Source: Haladaptatus sp. QDMS2
GTDB taxonomy: Archaea; Halobacteriota; Halobacteria; Halobacteriales; Halococcaceae
Direction: 5' to 3'
Assembly: GCF_029338295.1 (NCBI RefSeq)
Contig: NZ_CP119791.1
Span: 2,666,001-2,730,000, forward strand
DNA length: 64,000 nucleotides
Under the pieces are notes generated by a model that did no database searches, was not told the origin of the DNA, and worked only from the letters and a program-made list of their open reading frames with translations. Below, in pieces: positions 45,989-55,237 of the stretch (the stretch's first letter is position 1; each line of letters starts with the position of its first letter). Position numbers and translations under genes: made by a program.

Positions 45989-47022
45989 CCGACCCACAGA
46001 CCCTCCTCGCGGACCTCGTCTCGATTCCCTCGGTGAGTGGCGACGAGGCCGCAGCCGCAGAGCGCCTCGCTGCCTACTTCGAAGAACACGACCGCGAGGT
46101 CTGGATTGACGAGGTTGGCAACGTCCGCGCGCCGGGCGACGACAGCGTTCTGCTCACCTCGCACATCGACACCGTGCCCGGCGAGATACCCGTGGAAATT
46201 GCGCCCGCAGAAGACGGCTCCGGAGACGCCCTCTGGGGCCGCGGCAGCGTGGACGCGACCGGTCCGCTCGCCGCGATGGCGGCTGCCGCCGTTTCGACCG
46301 GCGCGAGTTTCGTCGGCGTGGTGCGCGAAGAGACCGACTCCCTCGGCGCGCGCCACCTCGTCGAGACCCGCGAGTCGGTTCCCGACGCGGTGGTGAACGG
46401 CGAACCGAGCGGCTCGAACGGCATCACGCTCGGCTACCGCGGGTTCCTGCCCGGGACGTACATCGCGACGAGCGAGTCCGGGCACACCTCCCGGCCCGAG
46501 AACAACGCACTCCAGGACGCCATCGCGTGGTGGAGCGCGGTGGCCGAGGAGTTCGCCGTCCCCGAAGACACGCCCGTCTTCGAGCAAGTGACGGCGAAAC
46601 CAACCGCCTTCCACGGCGGGACGACCGAAGACGGCCTCGCGGTGGAAGCGACCGCCACCATCCAGTTTCGCATCCCGCCGAGTCTCACCGCGGACGACAT
46701 CCGCGAGATTGCGGAGTCGCACCTCCACACGGGAACCATCACCTGGCGTCGCCACATCCCGCCCGTGATGATGAGTCCCCGGACGCCAATCGCCCGGGCG
46801 TTTCGGGTGGCGATTCGCAAAGAAAGCATGAAACCGCGCTTGCTCCGGAAGACCGGCACGAGCGACATGAACATCTTCGCCGGCGAGTGGGACTGCCCGA
46901 TGGTGACCTACGGACCCGGGAACTCTGACCTGGACCACGCGCCGAACGAACACCTCCCCCTCGCGGAGTTCGACCGCGCCGTGTCGGTGCTCGAATCCGT
47001 CTGTGAGAACTTGCAATCATGA
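45985..47022 (+). CDS. argE: LysW-ornithine hydrolase
   Basis: A 345-residue M20 family metallopeptidase, the LysK/ArgE type. LLTSHIDTVPGEIPVE carries the first metal ligands, WGRGSVDATGPLAAM the bridging Asp, VVREETDSLGARHL the catalytic Glu pair, and GTSDMNIFAG the late ligand. It cleaves the LysW-ornithine isopeptide bond to free ornithine and recycle LysW. Overlaps both neighbours by 4 nt. Confidence 0.94.
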   Translation: MTDPQTLLADLVSIPSVSGDEAAAAERLAAYFEEHDREVWIDEVGNVRAPGDDSVLLTSHIDTVPGEIPVEIAPAEDGSGDALWGRGSVDATGPLAAMAAAAVSTGASFVGVVREETDSLGARHLVETRESVPDAVVNGEPSGSNGITLGYRGFLPGTYIATSESGHTSRPENNALQDAIAWWSAVAEEFAVPEDTPVFEQVTAKPTAFHGGTTEDGLAVEATATIQFRIPPSLTADDIREIAESHLHTGTITWRRHIPPVMMSPRTPIARAFRVAIRKESMKPRLLRKTGTSDMNIFAGEWDCPMVTYGPGNSDLDHAPNEHLPLAEFDRAVSVLESVCENLQS

Positions 47023-47924
47023 CCCGTCACTTCCTCGATATCGACGACCTCTCGACCGACGAACTGTCCGACGTGCTCGACACGGCGACCGAACTGAAAG
47101 CCGCCGTCGAAGCCGGCGAGCAACACGAGTGGCTCTCGAACCAGACGCTCGGGATGCTGTTCGAGAAGCCGAGCACGCGAACGCGAATCTCTTTCGAGAC
47201 GGGGATGACCCAGTTGGGCGGACACGCCATCTTCCTCGGTCCCGACGACATCCAGTTGAGCCGCGGCGAACCGCTCAAGGACACCTCACGAGCGGTCTCG
47301 CGGTACGTCGATTTCCTCATGGCGCGCGTGTTCGACCACGCCGACCTCGTGGAACTCGCGACGTATTCGGACGTGCCCGTGGTGAACGGCCTCACCGACG
47401 ACGCCCACCCCTGCCAGACGCTCGCCGACCTGCTCACCATCAAAGAGCAGTTCGGTGGCTTCGACGACGTGTCGGTCGCATGGGTCGGCGACGGGAACAA
47501 CGTCGCCCAGTCGTTCGTCCTCGGCGCGGCGATGGTCGGCCTCGACGTGACGGTGGCGACGCCCGAAGATTACGAACTCGACGAGGCCGTCGTCGGCACG
47601 GCGGCCGGCCTCGGGCAAGCCCCCGACATCACGACCGATCCGCAGGAGGCAGTTGCGGGCGCGGACGTGGTCTACACCGACGTCTGGGTCAGCATGGGCC
47701 AGGAGAACCAGCGGGCGATGAAGTTGGAGGCGTTCGACGGCTTCCAGTTGAACGAGACGCTGCTCGACGACGAGACGCTCGTCATGCACTGCCTGCCCGC
47801 CCACCGCGGCGAGGAGATTACCGACGCCGTGATGGAATCCGAGCGCTCCATCGTCTGGCAGCAGGCCGAAAATCGCATGCACGCCCAGAAGGCGCTGCTC
47901 ACCTTCCTCGCCGACGCCGAGTGA
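47019..47924 (+). CDS. argF: ornithine carbamoyltransferase
   Basis: 301 residues. The carbamoyl phosphate loop S52-TRTR-ISFE, then HPCQTLADLLTI, DVWVSMGQE and HCLPAHRGEEIT are the standard OTCase signatures. It converts ornithine plus carbamoyl phosphate to citrulline, which ArgG then uses. Last gene of the lysW-argF operon, linking it functionally to argGH upstream, so the window contains every step from glutamate to arginine. Confidence 0.95.
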   Translation: MTRHFLDIDDLSTDELSDVLDTATELKAAVEAGEQHEWLSNQTLGMLFEKPSTRTRISFETGMTQLGGHAIFLGPDDIQLSRGEPLKDTSRAVSRYVDFLMARVFDHADLVELATYSDVPVVNGLTDDAHPCQTLADLLTIKEQFGGFDDVSVAWVGDGNNVAQSFVLGAAMVGLDVTVATPEDYELDEAVVGTAAGLGQAPDITTDPQEAVAGADVVYTDVWVSMGQENQRAMKLEAFDGFQLNETLLDDETLVMHCLPAHRGEEITDAVMESERSIVWQQAENRMHAQKALLTFLADAE

Positions 47925-47955
47925 CTGATAACGGTTGCTCGCGTCGTCTCCGCCA

Positions 47956-48216
47956 ATGGCGTCACCCCTCGTCGTCGATGCAGGCGAACTGACCGCAGAC
48001 GAGATTCTCACCGCAATCCGCGACGGCCAGCGCGTCGTGGTCAAAACGTCGATGCTCGGCACGCCGAAGCAAGTCACCCTCCGGTACGACGGCGACGTCT
48101 TCTACTGCGATACGCCGACCCGACTGCACAAACACACGACCGAAGAGGAGATGCGAACGTGCATCCTCAAAAACGGCTACACCCGCGACGCGGCGGAAGC
48201 CGACGAATCGGGGTAA
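47956..48216 (+). CDS. conserved small haloarchaeal-type protein, unknown function
   Basis: 86 residues from ATG 47956, cytosolic and acidic. The pattern GELTADEILTAIRDGQRVVVKTSM followed by a strand-rich LRYDGDVFYCDTPTRLHKHTTEEEMRTCILKNGY suggests a small alpha/beta domain, with two Cys that could pair or bind metal. It follows argF by 31 nt and precedes a winged-helix regulator by 48 nt. I do not recognise a named family. Confidence 0.65.
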   Translation: MASPLVVDAGELTADEILTAIRDGQRVVVKTSMLGTPKQVTLRYDGDVFYCDTPTRLHKHTTEEEMRTCILKNGYTRDAAEADESG

Positions 48217-48264
48217 GCCACCGGTAACGCCGGGTTTTATTCGCATCCCGGACATATTGCGGGC

Positions 48265-48657
48265 ATGGTATCGGCCGATCCAGACCCCCAGCGATTTCGC
48301 GATTTGATGGTCGGCGGCGAGCCGGGCTTCGAGGGCGTCATGACCTGCGTCTTCGACATCCAGACCCACGAGAGCCGCACCTATCTCATGTTGCTCGACA
48401 ATCCCGGCAGCACCGTCGCCGAACTGGCAGAGCAGATGGAGCGCGACCGGAGTAACGTCAATCGCTCGCTCGCCACGCTACTGGAAAAAGGCCTCGCAAA
48501 CCGCGAGCGCCGCCTGCTCGACGGTGGTGGCCACGTCTATCAGTACACGGCAACCGACCTCCCCGAAGCCCGTGAACTCATGCACGAGACACTCGATGAG
48601 TGGGCCGCCTACGTCCACAGTCGCATCGACGAGTTCGGCGAGGAGAAAGAGGGGTAA
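48265..48657 (+). CDS. winged-helix transcription regulator (TrmB/MarR-like)
   Basis: A 130-residue protein. Residues 35-100 are a winged helix: TYLMLLDNPGSTVAELAEQMERDRSNVNRSLATLLEKGLANRERR, with a wing ending GGHVYQYTATDLP, then a C-terminal helix for dimerisation. TrmB-type helix spacing is the best match. No ligand domain is present. A position between the arginine operon and thrC invites a role in amino-acid gene control, but that is speculation. Confidence 0.75.
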   Translation: MVSADPDPQRFRDLMVGGEPGFEGVMTCVFDIQTHESRTYLMLLDNPGSTVAELAEQMERDRSNVNRSLATLLEKGLANRERRLLDGGGHVYQYTATDLPEARELMHETLDEWAAYVHSRIDEFGEEKEG

Positions 48658-48720
48658 TTCGGCGCCCGATTCTTACACCAATCGCCTCCTTTTTGCATCC
48701 ACACTGCTTTGGCGCGAACA

Positions 48721-49980
48721 ATGACGAATCTCCAGCTGGAACCAGAACCCGAGGTTCCCGACGTCGCCGACGACGGCGTCTGGCTCGCGTGTATCGAGTG
48801 CGGTGAGGCCCACGCACCCTTCGACGACATCCTCTACACCTGTCCCGAGTGCGACGGCCTGCTCGAAGCCCGCTACGACGAGTACCCGACGTTCGACGAC
48901 TTCTCGGGCCGAGGAGTCTGGCGCTACAGCGCGACCATGCCCGTCGAGATGGGCGTCACGCTGCAAGAGGGCGACACGCCGCTCTACCCGGTTCCTGAAA
49001 TCGAGGACGAAGTCGGCGTTTCGTACCTCCGCATCAAGCACGAGGGCATGAACCCGACGGGCAGTTTCAAGGACCGCGGCATGACCGTGGGCGTGCAGGT
49101 CGCCCGCGTCCTCGGCGTGGACCGCCTCGCGTGTGCGAGCACGGGGAACACGTCTGCGGCACTCGCCGCCTACGGAACCCGCGCCGGACTCGAAACGCTC
49201 GTCTTGCTGCCAGCCGGCAAGGTCGCCGCGGGCAAGGTCGCACAGGCAAGCCTCCACGGGGCACGCATTTTGGAAGTCGATGGCAACTTCGACACCTGCC
49301 TCGACATCGTCTCGGACCTCGCAGACCGCGGCGAAGCCTACTTACTGAACTCGCTGAACCCGTTCCGCTTAGAGGGCCAGAAGACGATTGGTCTCGAAAT
49401 TCTCGAATCCGTCCGCGACGAGACCGGAGAATTCCCCGACCGAATCGTCCTGCCCGTCGGCAACGCCGGGAACACGGCGGCGCTCTACAAGGCGTTCCGC
49501 GAACTCGTTGCCTCGGGCGAACTTCCGGAAGACGAAGTGCCGAAACTGACTGGCGTGCAGGCCGAGGGTGCAGCACCGATGGTCGAGGCCATCGAAAACG
49601 GCGCGGACGAGGTGACGCGCTGGGACGAAGTCGAGACGAAGGCGACGGCCATCCGCATCGGGAACCCGGTGAACGCGCCAAAGGCACTCCCCGGAATTCG
49701 CGCGACGGGCGGGACGGCCATCGCCGTTTCGGACGAGGAGATTACCGACGCTCAGCGCTCCCTTGCAGAGGAAGGCGTGGGCGTCGAACCCGCGAGTGCG
49801 GCCTCCGTCGCGGGCCTCCGAAAGCTTCGTGAGCAGGGCGTCATTTCTGCTGATGAGCGCGTGGTCTGTCTCACGACGGGCCACCTGCTCAAGGACCCCG
49901 ACGCGGCGGCGGCCGCGGGCCGCGACCCCGAGCCAGTGCCGGGCACGACCGAGGGCGTTCTCTCGCATCTCTCGGAGTAA
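48721..49980 (+). CDS. thrC: threonine synthase
   Basis: 419 residues from ATG 48721. An N-terminal zinc-ribbon-like half, LACIECGEAHAPF and YTCPECDGLLEARYD, precedes the fold-type II PLP domain. The Schiff-base lysine is in NPTGSFKDRGMT, the phosphate loop is LPVGNAGNTAALY, and ASTGNTSAALAAYG binds substrate. It converts O-phosphohomoserine to threonine. The two CxxC knuckles are characteristic of archaeal ThrC. A TATA-like element (CTTTTTGCA) lies about 28 nt upstream. Confidence 0.93.
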   Translation: MTNLQLEPEPEVPDVADDGVWLACIECGEAHAPFDDILYTCPECDGLLEARYDEYPTFDDFSGRGVWRYSATMPVEMGVTLQEGDTPLYPVPEIEDEVGVSYLRIKHEGMNPTGSFKDRGMTVGVQVARVLGVDRLACASTGNTSAALAAYGTRAGLETLVLLPAGKVAAGKVAQASLHGARILEVDGNFDTCLDIVSDLADRGEAYLLNSLNPFRLEGQKTIGLEILESVRDETGEFPDRIVLPVGNAGNTAALYKAFRELVASGELPEDEVPKLTGVQAEGAAPMVEAIENGADEVTRWDEVETKATAIRIGNPVNAPKALPGIRATGGTAIAVSDEEITDAQRSLAEEGVGVEPASAASVAGLRKLREQGVISADERVVCLTTGHLLKDPDAAAAAGRDPEPVPGTTEGVLSHLSE

Positions 49981-50085
49981 ACCGAGAGACGGCGGCGGTT
50001 CGTGAGACGTGCGTGTGCTCCGCGTCTCACGTCCGTCTGACTCACATTCATGTGGGAGTGTGACATAGTGTGTAATCCCCGAATC

Positions 50086-50376
50086 ATGTCACAGCGAAGT
50101 CGGCTCGATAGTCCGCGTGGGGTGGACGACGACCTCTCTCCCAACAAACGCGCAATGTACCAGACGAGAATCGCCGCGCTGAAATCAGAAATCAAGAGCC
50201 TCGAAGCAGAGCTCAAGGCCGCAGAACAGCGTACTGAGGCCATCGTCGACCAGTACGAGCAGATTCTCGAAGCACGCACGAGTGCCCCTCGTGAGGCAGA
50301 CACGGATGCAGACCCAGATTCCCACCAGACAGCGCAGACCGCGAAAGAACGCGTCCAACAGTTCCTGACTCGGTAG
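50086..50376 (+). CDS. small coiled-coil protein, unknown function
   Basis: 96 residues from ATG 50086. Residues 25-65 (KRAMYQTRIAALKSEIKSLEAELKAAEQRTEAIV) form a clear heptad coiled coil. The remainder is polar, rich in Asp, Thr and Gln. No membrane segment or catalytic motif. It is monocistronic between thrC and the convergent serA. Confidence 0.6.
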   Translation: MSQRSRLDSPRGVDDDLSPNKRAMYQTRIAALKSEIKSLEAELKAAEQRTEAIVDQYEQILEARTSAPREADTDADPDSHQTAQTAKERVQQFLTR

Positions 50377-50457
50377 CCCCCACTGTAAGCGACTCCCACC
50401 TCGGTTCGGGGCCGTTCTCACCCCCCCTTCCTCCAATACTCGTCCGCCAGAGAGCGC

Positions 50458-52041
50458 TCAGTCGTCGAGCGTAATCGTCCGAATCTCGATGATGCGCTCG
50501 TCGTTCTCGATGGTTTCCTTGCTTTCGGCCGTGAGTTCGTCGTCTAAGTTGTAGACCGAAAGCGCCTCTCCGCCGATGGTTTCGCGGGCGTTGAACATCC
50601 CCGCGATGTTGATGCCGGCGTCGCCGAGGACCGTCCCGATGAACCCGATGACACCCGGCGCGTCGTAGTTGCGGGCGACGAGCATCTGGCCGTGCGGGAT
50701 GGCGTCCACGCGGTAGCCGTCGATGCGGACGATGCGCGGGTCGTTACCCGCAAAGAGCGTTCCGGAAACGGCGAGTTCGTCGCCGTCTTCGTTCCCGACG
50801 GTGACCGTGATGAGACTCTGGAAGTCCTCAGACTGGTGAGACTTCGACTCGACTACGTCGATGCCGCGCTCGTCTGCGATACGCGGGGCGTTTACGGCGT
50901 TGACCTGCCATTCGAGCGGTTCGAACACACCCTTGAGCGCGCTCGCCGTCACGAGGTCGATGTCCTCTGCGGCGATGTCCCCAGCGTAGGTGACCTCGAC
51001 CTTCCCGATACGGTCGCCGTAGAGCTGGGCTGCGACCTTGCCCGCCGTCTCCGCGAGGTCGATGTACGGCTTGACCCGCGGGAAGGCACTCTCGTCCATC
51101 GACGGCGCGTTGAGCGCGTTCATGACCGGTTCTTCTGCGAAGGCGGCGAGAATCTGGTCTGCGATGCTCGTCGAGACGCTCTCCTGGGCGGCTTCCGTGC
51201 TCGCACCGAGATGTGGCGTGACGACGACGTTATCGACCGAGAGCAGCGGGTTGTCCGGCGAGATTGGCTCGTCCGCAAACACGTCGAGGGCCGCGCCCTT
51301 GAGCACGCCGTCGGCGCAGGCCGCTGCGAGCGCCTCCTCGTCTACGATGCCGCCGCGGGCGCAGTTGACGACGTAGCCGCCTTCTAACTGGGCGAGTTCT
51401 GCTTCGCCGATGAGGTTCGCCGTCTCGGGCGTGAGCGGCGTGTGAATCGTGAGGAAATCCGCCTTCGAAAGACAATCAGAGAGGTCCACGAGTTCCGCGC
51501 CAATCTGGGCGGCGCGGTCCTCGGAGATGTAGGGGTCGTAGGCGACGAGGTCCATGCCGAGCGCCCCGAGGCGCTTTGCGACTTCCTGGCCGACCCGCCC
51601 GAGGCCGAGGATGCCGAGGGTCTTGCCGTTGAGTTCCGTCCCGAGGTAGTCGCCCTTGGCCCACTCGCCCGCTTTCAGGCGGATGTGTGCCTGCGGGATG
51701 TTCCGGGCAGCGGCGAAGGCCATCGCGACGGTGTGCTCTGCAGCGGCTCGCACGTTCCCTTCGGGTGCGTTCGCGACGATGACGCCGTGTTCGGTGGCGG
51801 CGTCGATGTCGATGTTGTCCACGCCGATGCCGGCTCGCCCGACGATGATGAGGTCGGTTGCAGCCTCGAACACGGCGGCAGAAACGTCAGTTCCAGACCG
51901 GACGACGAGTGCGTGTGCGTCAGAAACAGCGTCGAGGAGTGCATCACCTTCGACGTCGTAAGCCGTCTCTACATCGTGGCCCGCTTCACGGAGTTGCTGA
52001 AGCCCTGCCTCAGCGATGGGGTCCGTGACGAGTACGTTCAT
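50458..52041 (-). CDS. serA: D-3-phosphoglycerate dehydrogenase
   Basis: 527 residues from ATG 52041. The N-terminal substrate domain and NAD domain (GILGLGRVGQEVAKRLGALGM, then NCARGGIVDEEAL and TPHLGASTEAAQ with the catalytic His-Glu pair) are followed by an intervening ASB-like domain and a C-terminal ACT domain (ARNYDAPGVIGFIGTVLGDAGINIAGM) for serine feedback. First step of serine synthesis. A 30-residue upstream extension was rejected because MNVLVTDPIAEAG is the family start. serB lies 0.9 kb away. Confidence 0.95.
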   Translation of the reverse strand: MNVLVTDPIAEAGLQQLREAGHDVETAYDVEGDALLDAVSDAHALVVRSGTDVSAAVFEAATDLIIVGRAGIGVDNIDIDAATEHGVIVANAPEGNVRAAAEHTVAMAFAAARNIPQAHIRLKAGEWAKGDYLGTELNGKTLGILGLGRVGQEVAKRLGALGMDLVAYDPYISEDRAAQIGAELVDLSDCLSKADFLTIHTPLTPETANLIGEAELAQLEGGYVVNCARGGIVDEEALAAACADGVLKGAALDVFADEPISPDNPLLSVDNVVVTPHLGASTEAAQESVSTSIADQILAAFAEEPVMNALNAPSMDESAFPRVKPYIDLAETAGKVAAQLYGDRIGKVEVTYAGDIAAEDIDLVTASALKGVFEPLEWQVNAVNAPRIADERGIDVVESKSHQSEDFQSLITVTVGNEDGDELAVSGTLFAGNDPRIVRIDGYRVDAIPHGQMLVARNYDAPGVIGFIGTVLGDAGINIAGMFNARETIGGEALSVYNLDDELTAESKETIENDERIIEIRTITLDD

Positions 52042-52170
52042 GTCTCGGCAGAACGGGGCGTGAAGGTTAACGCTTTCTCCACTCGCTACAAATGCCGCCT
52101 TCTCCCGGTAGTAGCACGACGCTCTGTGCATCGTGACCTTTTATATGACTGACTCGAAGGACAACATGAC

Positions 52171-52845
52171 GTGAGGGATTCTGAGCGCGGCGACGGTGCT
52201 GATTCACGCACGTCTGAGTCCCTACTCCGTGCCGACGCCGTCACCGAGGGAACGAACGTTCTCATCGCAGGCCCAGCGATGACCGAAAAGCGCCGTCTCG
52301 CGCTCTCGCTCGTCGGCGGCGCAGACGACAACGGCGCACTGTTCATCACCACGAGCAAGAACGCGACCCAAATTCGCCGCGAGTTCGAAGCGGTCACGGG
52401 CGGGTCTGGCGATGCCCTCCGCGTCGTCGACTGTGTGGGCGGCGACCAGCAGTTCGGCCGGGAGAGCGACGACAGGCGGACGAGTTACGTCTCGTCTGCG
52501 GCGGACATGACCGGCATCGGCATCGCGGCGACCGGCATGATGCAACAACTGTACCGCGACGACTCGGTAGAAGACGTGCGCGTCGGCCTGAGTTCGCTTT
52601 CGACGATTCTCATGTTCGCGGACCTGAAACGGCTGTACCAGTTCACGCACGTGCTCACCGGCCGCATCGAGAGCGTCGGCTTTCGCGGGGTGTTCACGCT
52701 CGATTCGACGGCCGCGGACGAAGAGACCCTCAACATTCTCAAGCAACTGTTCGACGTGTACGTAGAGACCAGAGACACCGACGACGGCCTCGAACTCCGC
52801 GTGCGCGGCGACGACATCGGCCCCCGTGAGTGGACGCCGTACTAA
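52171..52845 (+). CDS. RecA/KaiC-like ATPase homologue with a degenerate P-loop (DUF7504-like)
   Basis: 224 residues from GTG 52171. The fold pattern is that of RecA/KaiC-type ATPases: GTNVLIAGPAMTEKRRLALSLV replaces the Walker A GxxxxGKT, so nucleotide binding is doubtful. A later FITTSKNATQIRREFE and LSSLSTILMFADLKRLYQFTHVLTGRI correspond to the following strands and helices. Haloarchaea have many such proteins near regulatory genes. Function is unknown. Confidence 0.65.
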   Translation: MRDSERGDGADSRTSESLLRADAVTEGTNVLIAGPAMTEKRRLALSLVGGADDNGALFITTSKNATQIRREFEAVTGGSGDALRVVDCVGGDQQFGRESDDRRTSYVSSAADMTGIGIAATGMMQQLYRDDSVEDVRVGLSSLSTILMFADLKRLYQFTHVLTGRIESVGFRGVFTLDSTAADEETLNILKQLFDVYVETRDTDDGLELRVRGDDIGPREWTPY

Positions 52846-52941
52846 TTTCGAACGAGCAATTCCTGCCCGGTTGACGAAGTCATTCTCGCTAACGTCTGCC
52901 GAAGACGGAACGCTCAAGTCCCATCGCCCGGCGGATTGCGT

Positions 52942-53577
52942 ATGGAACTGGTCGCATTCGACTTCGACGGGACGCTCTCCGATTCGGAGATGACGGTCCT
53001 GCTCGGAGACCGCTGTGGCGTCGCCGCCGAGATGGCGGACATCACGGAACGGGCGATGAACAACGAACTCAGCTACGCTGAGAGCCTTCGCTCGCGGGCA
53101 GAACTGCTCGCCGGCCTCGCAGACGAAGAAGCGCAGACGGCCTTCGACGCGGTTCGCCTGCGTCCTGGCGCGGCCGACCTCATCCGCAAACTCCGCGAGG
53201 CGGGCGTCCACGTCGCCATCCTCACCGGCGGATTCGAACGCGGCGTCGAGGCGGCGCTCGCCCGTGAAGGCGTCTCCGTCGATACCATCGTCGCGAACCG
53301 CCTGCTCGTCGAAGACGGTGAATTGACGGGGGAAGTCGAAGGGCCGCTCATCGAGGGCACGAAAGACACGGCGCTCGAAAACCTGACCACAGACCTCGGC
53401 ATCGACCTCCGAGACACCGTGGCCGTCGGCGACGGCGCGAACGACCTGCCGATGCTCAAAGTCGCGGGCCTCGCGGTTGGCTACCTGCCGAAACCGGCGG
53501 TCAGGCCGCACTGTCAAATCGTCGTCGCGCGGATGGACCGCCTCGAAAAAGTGCTTACAGAAGACGGCGTCCTCTAG
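52942..53577 (+). CDS. serB: phosphoserine phosphatase
   Basis: A 211-residue HAD hydrolase. The catalytic FDFDGTLSDSE is at residues 6-16 with nucleophile Asp, LTGGFERGVE is motif II, and VAVGDGANDLPML is motif IV. The cap region between is of the SerB type. It converts phosphoserine to serine. Between it and serA only the DUF7504-like gene intervenes. Its stop overlaps the convergent metY by 4 nt. Confidence 0.92.
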   Translation: MELVAFDFDGTLSDSEMTVLLGDRCGVAAEMADITERAMNNELSYAESLRSRAELLAGLADEEAQTAFDAVRLRPGAADLIRKLREAGVHVAILTGGFERGVEAALAREGVSVDTIVANRLLVEDGELTGEVEGPLIEGTKDTALENLTTDLGIDLRDTVAVGDGANDLPMLKVAGLAVGYLPKPAVRPHCQIVVARMDRLEKVLTEDGVL

Positions 53578-54863
53578 TTCGAGGCTGCGTCTATCGCCTG
53601 GTCTAGGTCCGCGAGGATGTCCGCTGGGTCTTCGAGACCCACGGAGAGGCGGACGAGGTCCGGCCTGACGCCGCTCGATTCCTTTTCCTCCTCGGTGAGT
53701 TGCTGGTGGGTCGTACTCGCCGGGTGGATAATGAGCGTCTTCGCGTCGCCGACGTTCGCGAGCAGACTCGCGAGTTGCGTCGATTCGGTCATCTTCTTGG
53801 CCGTCTCGTAGCCGCCTTCGAGGCCGAAGGTGAGCATGCCGCCGTAACCGCCGTCTAAATACTTCGTCGCGTTGTCGTGGGTCTCGTGACTTTCGAGACC
53901 GGGGTAGGTCACCCACGCCACGTCCGGGTGGTCGTCTAAGTACTCGGCGACGATCTGGGCGTTCTCGCAGTGGCGCTCCATGCGCAGTGGCAGCGTCTCC
54001 AGTTTCTGGAGCGTGGTCCACGCGTCGAACGGCGACTGTGGGTTACCGAGGTCGCGTAGGCCGCGGGCGAGCGCCGTCACGGTGAACGCCGCCTCGCCGA
54101 AGCGTTCGCGGAAGTTCACGCCGTGGTAGGCGGGGTTGTCTTCGGTGATTTCTGGGTAGTCGCCGTCCTCCCACGGGAAGGTTCCCGAGTCGATGAGTGC
54201 GCCGCCAACCGTCGTCCCCGCGCCGGTAATCCACTTGGTCGTGGAGTGCCAGATGAGGTCTGCGCCGTGGTCGAACGGGTTGCACAGATACGGCGTCGCG
54301 AACGTGTTGTCCACGAACAGCGGCACGTTGTTCTCGTGCGCGATATCGGCAAGACGCTCGAAGTCCGGCGTCACGAGCGCGGGGTTGCCGATGGTCTCGA
54401 CGTGGACGTAGGCGGTATCCTCGTCGATGGCTTCCGCGTAGCCCTCGTAGTCGAGTGGGTCGACGAAGCGCGTGGTGACGCCACGGCGCGGCGCGGAGTG
54501 GCTGAGGTAGGTGTGGGTGCCGCCGTAGATGGCCGACGACGACACGACGTTCTTGCCCGCCTCCGCGAGGATGAAGTTCGCGAGGTCGAACGACGCCATG
54601 CCCGAGGAGGTGGCGAGTGCGCCGACGCCGCCTTCGAGTGCGGCGAGGCGTTCCTGCAGCATCGTCACGGTCGGGTTCATCAGCCGCGAGTAGATGTTGC
54701 CCTCCTCTTCGAGCGCGAAGAGGCGTGCTGCGTGGTCTGCGTCGTCGAAGACGTACGAGGTCGTCTGGTGAATCGGTGGTGCGCGTGCGCCCGTCGCCGG
54801 GTCGGGGTCCTGTCCCGCGTGCAGGCTCTGGGTCGCAAAGCGCGGCGAATGCTCGTCTGTCAT
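53574..54863 (-). CDS. metY: O-acetylhomoserine sulfhydrylase, copy 1
   Basis: A 429-residue Cys/Met-metabolism PLP enzyme starting at ATG 54863. [20 protein letters not shown] and QTTSYVFDDAD are N-terminal blocks, YSRLMNPTVTMLQERLAALEGG follows, [14 protein letters not shown] gives the PLP Asp, and the Schiff-base lysine is in [13 protein letters not shown]. It uses sulfide with O-acetylhomoserine to form homocysteine. A TATA box TTTTATATTA sits about 30 nt upstream, so the message is leaderless. Copy 2 is at 56431-57702. Confidence 0.9.
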   Translation of the reverse strand: MTDEHSPRFATQSLHAGQDPDPATGARAPPIHQTTSYVFDDADHAARLFALEEEGNIYSRLMNPTVTMLQERLAALEGGVGALATSSGMASFDLANFILAEAGKNVVSSSAIYGGTHTYLSHSAPRRGVTTRFVDPLDYEGYAEAIDEDTAYVHVETIGNPALVTPDFERLADIAHENNVPLFVDNTFATPYLCNPFDHGADLIWHSTTKWITGAGTTVGGALIDSGTFPWEDGDYPEITEDNPAYHGVNFRERFGEAAFTVTALARGLRDLGNPQSPFDAWTTLQKLETLPLRMERHCENAQIVAEYLDDHPDVAWVTYPGLESHETHDNATKYLDGGYGGMLTFGLEGGYETAKKMTESTQLASLLANVGDAKTLIIHPASTTHQQLTEEEKESSGVRPDLVRLSVGLEDPADILADLDQAIDAASN

Positions 54864-54914
54864 TGTTCGTGCCCCAGTTATTTCTACAAGTAATATAAAA
54901 GTATGCAATATGCC

Positions 54915-54929
54915 GGGCAATAATTGCCC
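54915..54929. promoter_or_regulatory. 15-nt palindrome in the metY divergent promoter region
   Basis: GGGCAAT-A-ATTGCCC, seven-base arms around one central base, lies just upstream of the metY TATA box and between divergent genes. Candidate repressor site. A related TTGCC-N6-GGCA arrangement occurs before metY copy 2 near 57745. Confidence 0.45.
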
Positions 54930-54979
54930 CGGGCTACGACAGACGATTGGATTGACAAGTTATACGAACCGTCCCGCCG

Positions 54980-55237
54980 ATGAGAATGACTATGCTTCGG
55001 GCGATTTCGCGACGACTGGTCGGGTTCGTGAGCGACTACCCACTCAAAACGACTGGTGCCGTGGCGGCCCTCGTCGCTGGCGCAGTCGCCTACCGGTCGC
55101 TTACAGCAGTCGCGACTGCCGGCGGCACGAGCACGATGGGCCTCACGCCGACCCACCTCCTCGAATTCGCGAGCACCCACCCGGCCTACGTGCTCGCCCT
55201 CGTTGTCGGTCTCGGGTTCGTCGCGCTCGCGGAGTAG
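54980..55237 (+). CDS. small two-helix membrane protein
   Basis: 85 residues with two hydrophobic segments (TGAVAALVAGAVAYRSLTAV and YVLALVVGLGFVALA) joined by a Gly/Thr loop. In-frame ATGs at 54980, 54986 and 54992 are all possible starts. It is divergent to metY copy 1 and its stop abuts the convergent metX stop. Function unknown. Confidence 0.55.
   Translation: MRMTMLRAISRRLVGFVSDYPLKTTGAVAALVAGAVAYRSLTAVATAGGTSTMGLTPTHLLEFASTHPAYVLALVVGLGFVALAE

Noticed and set aside
52222-54021. 599-codon minus-strand frame opposite serB and within metY
   Set aside because: It overlaps three real genes and its translation is low-complexity Arg/Asp/Glu-rich.
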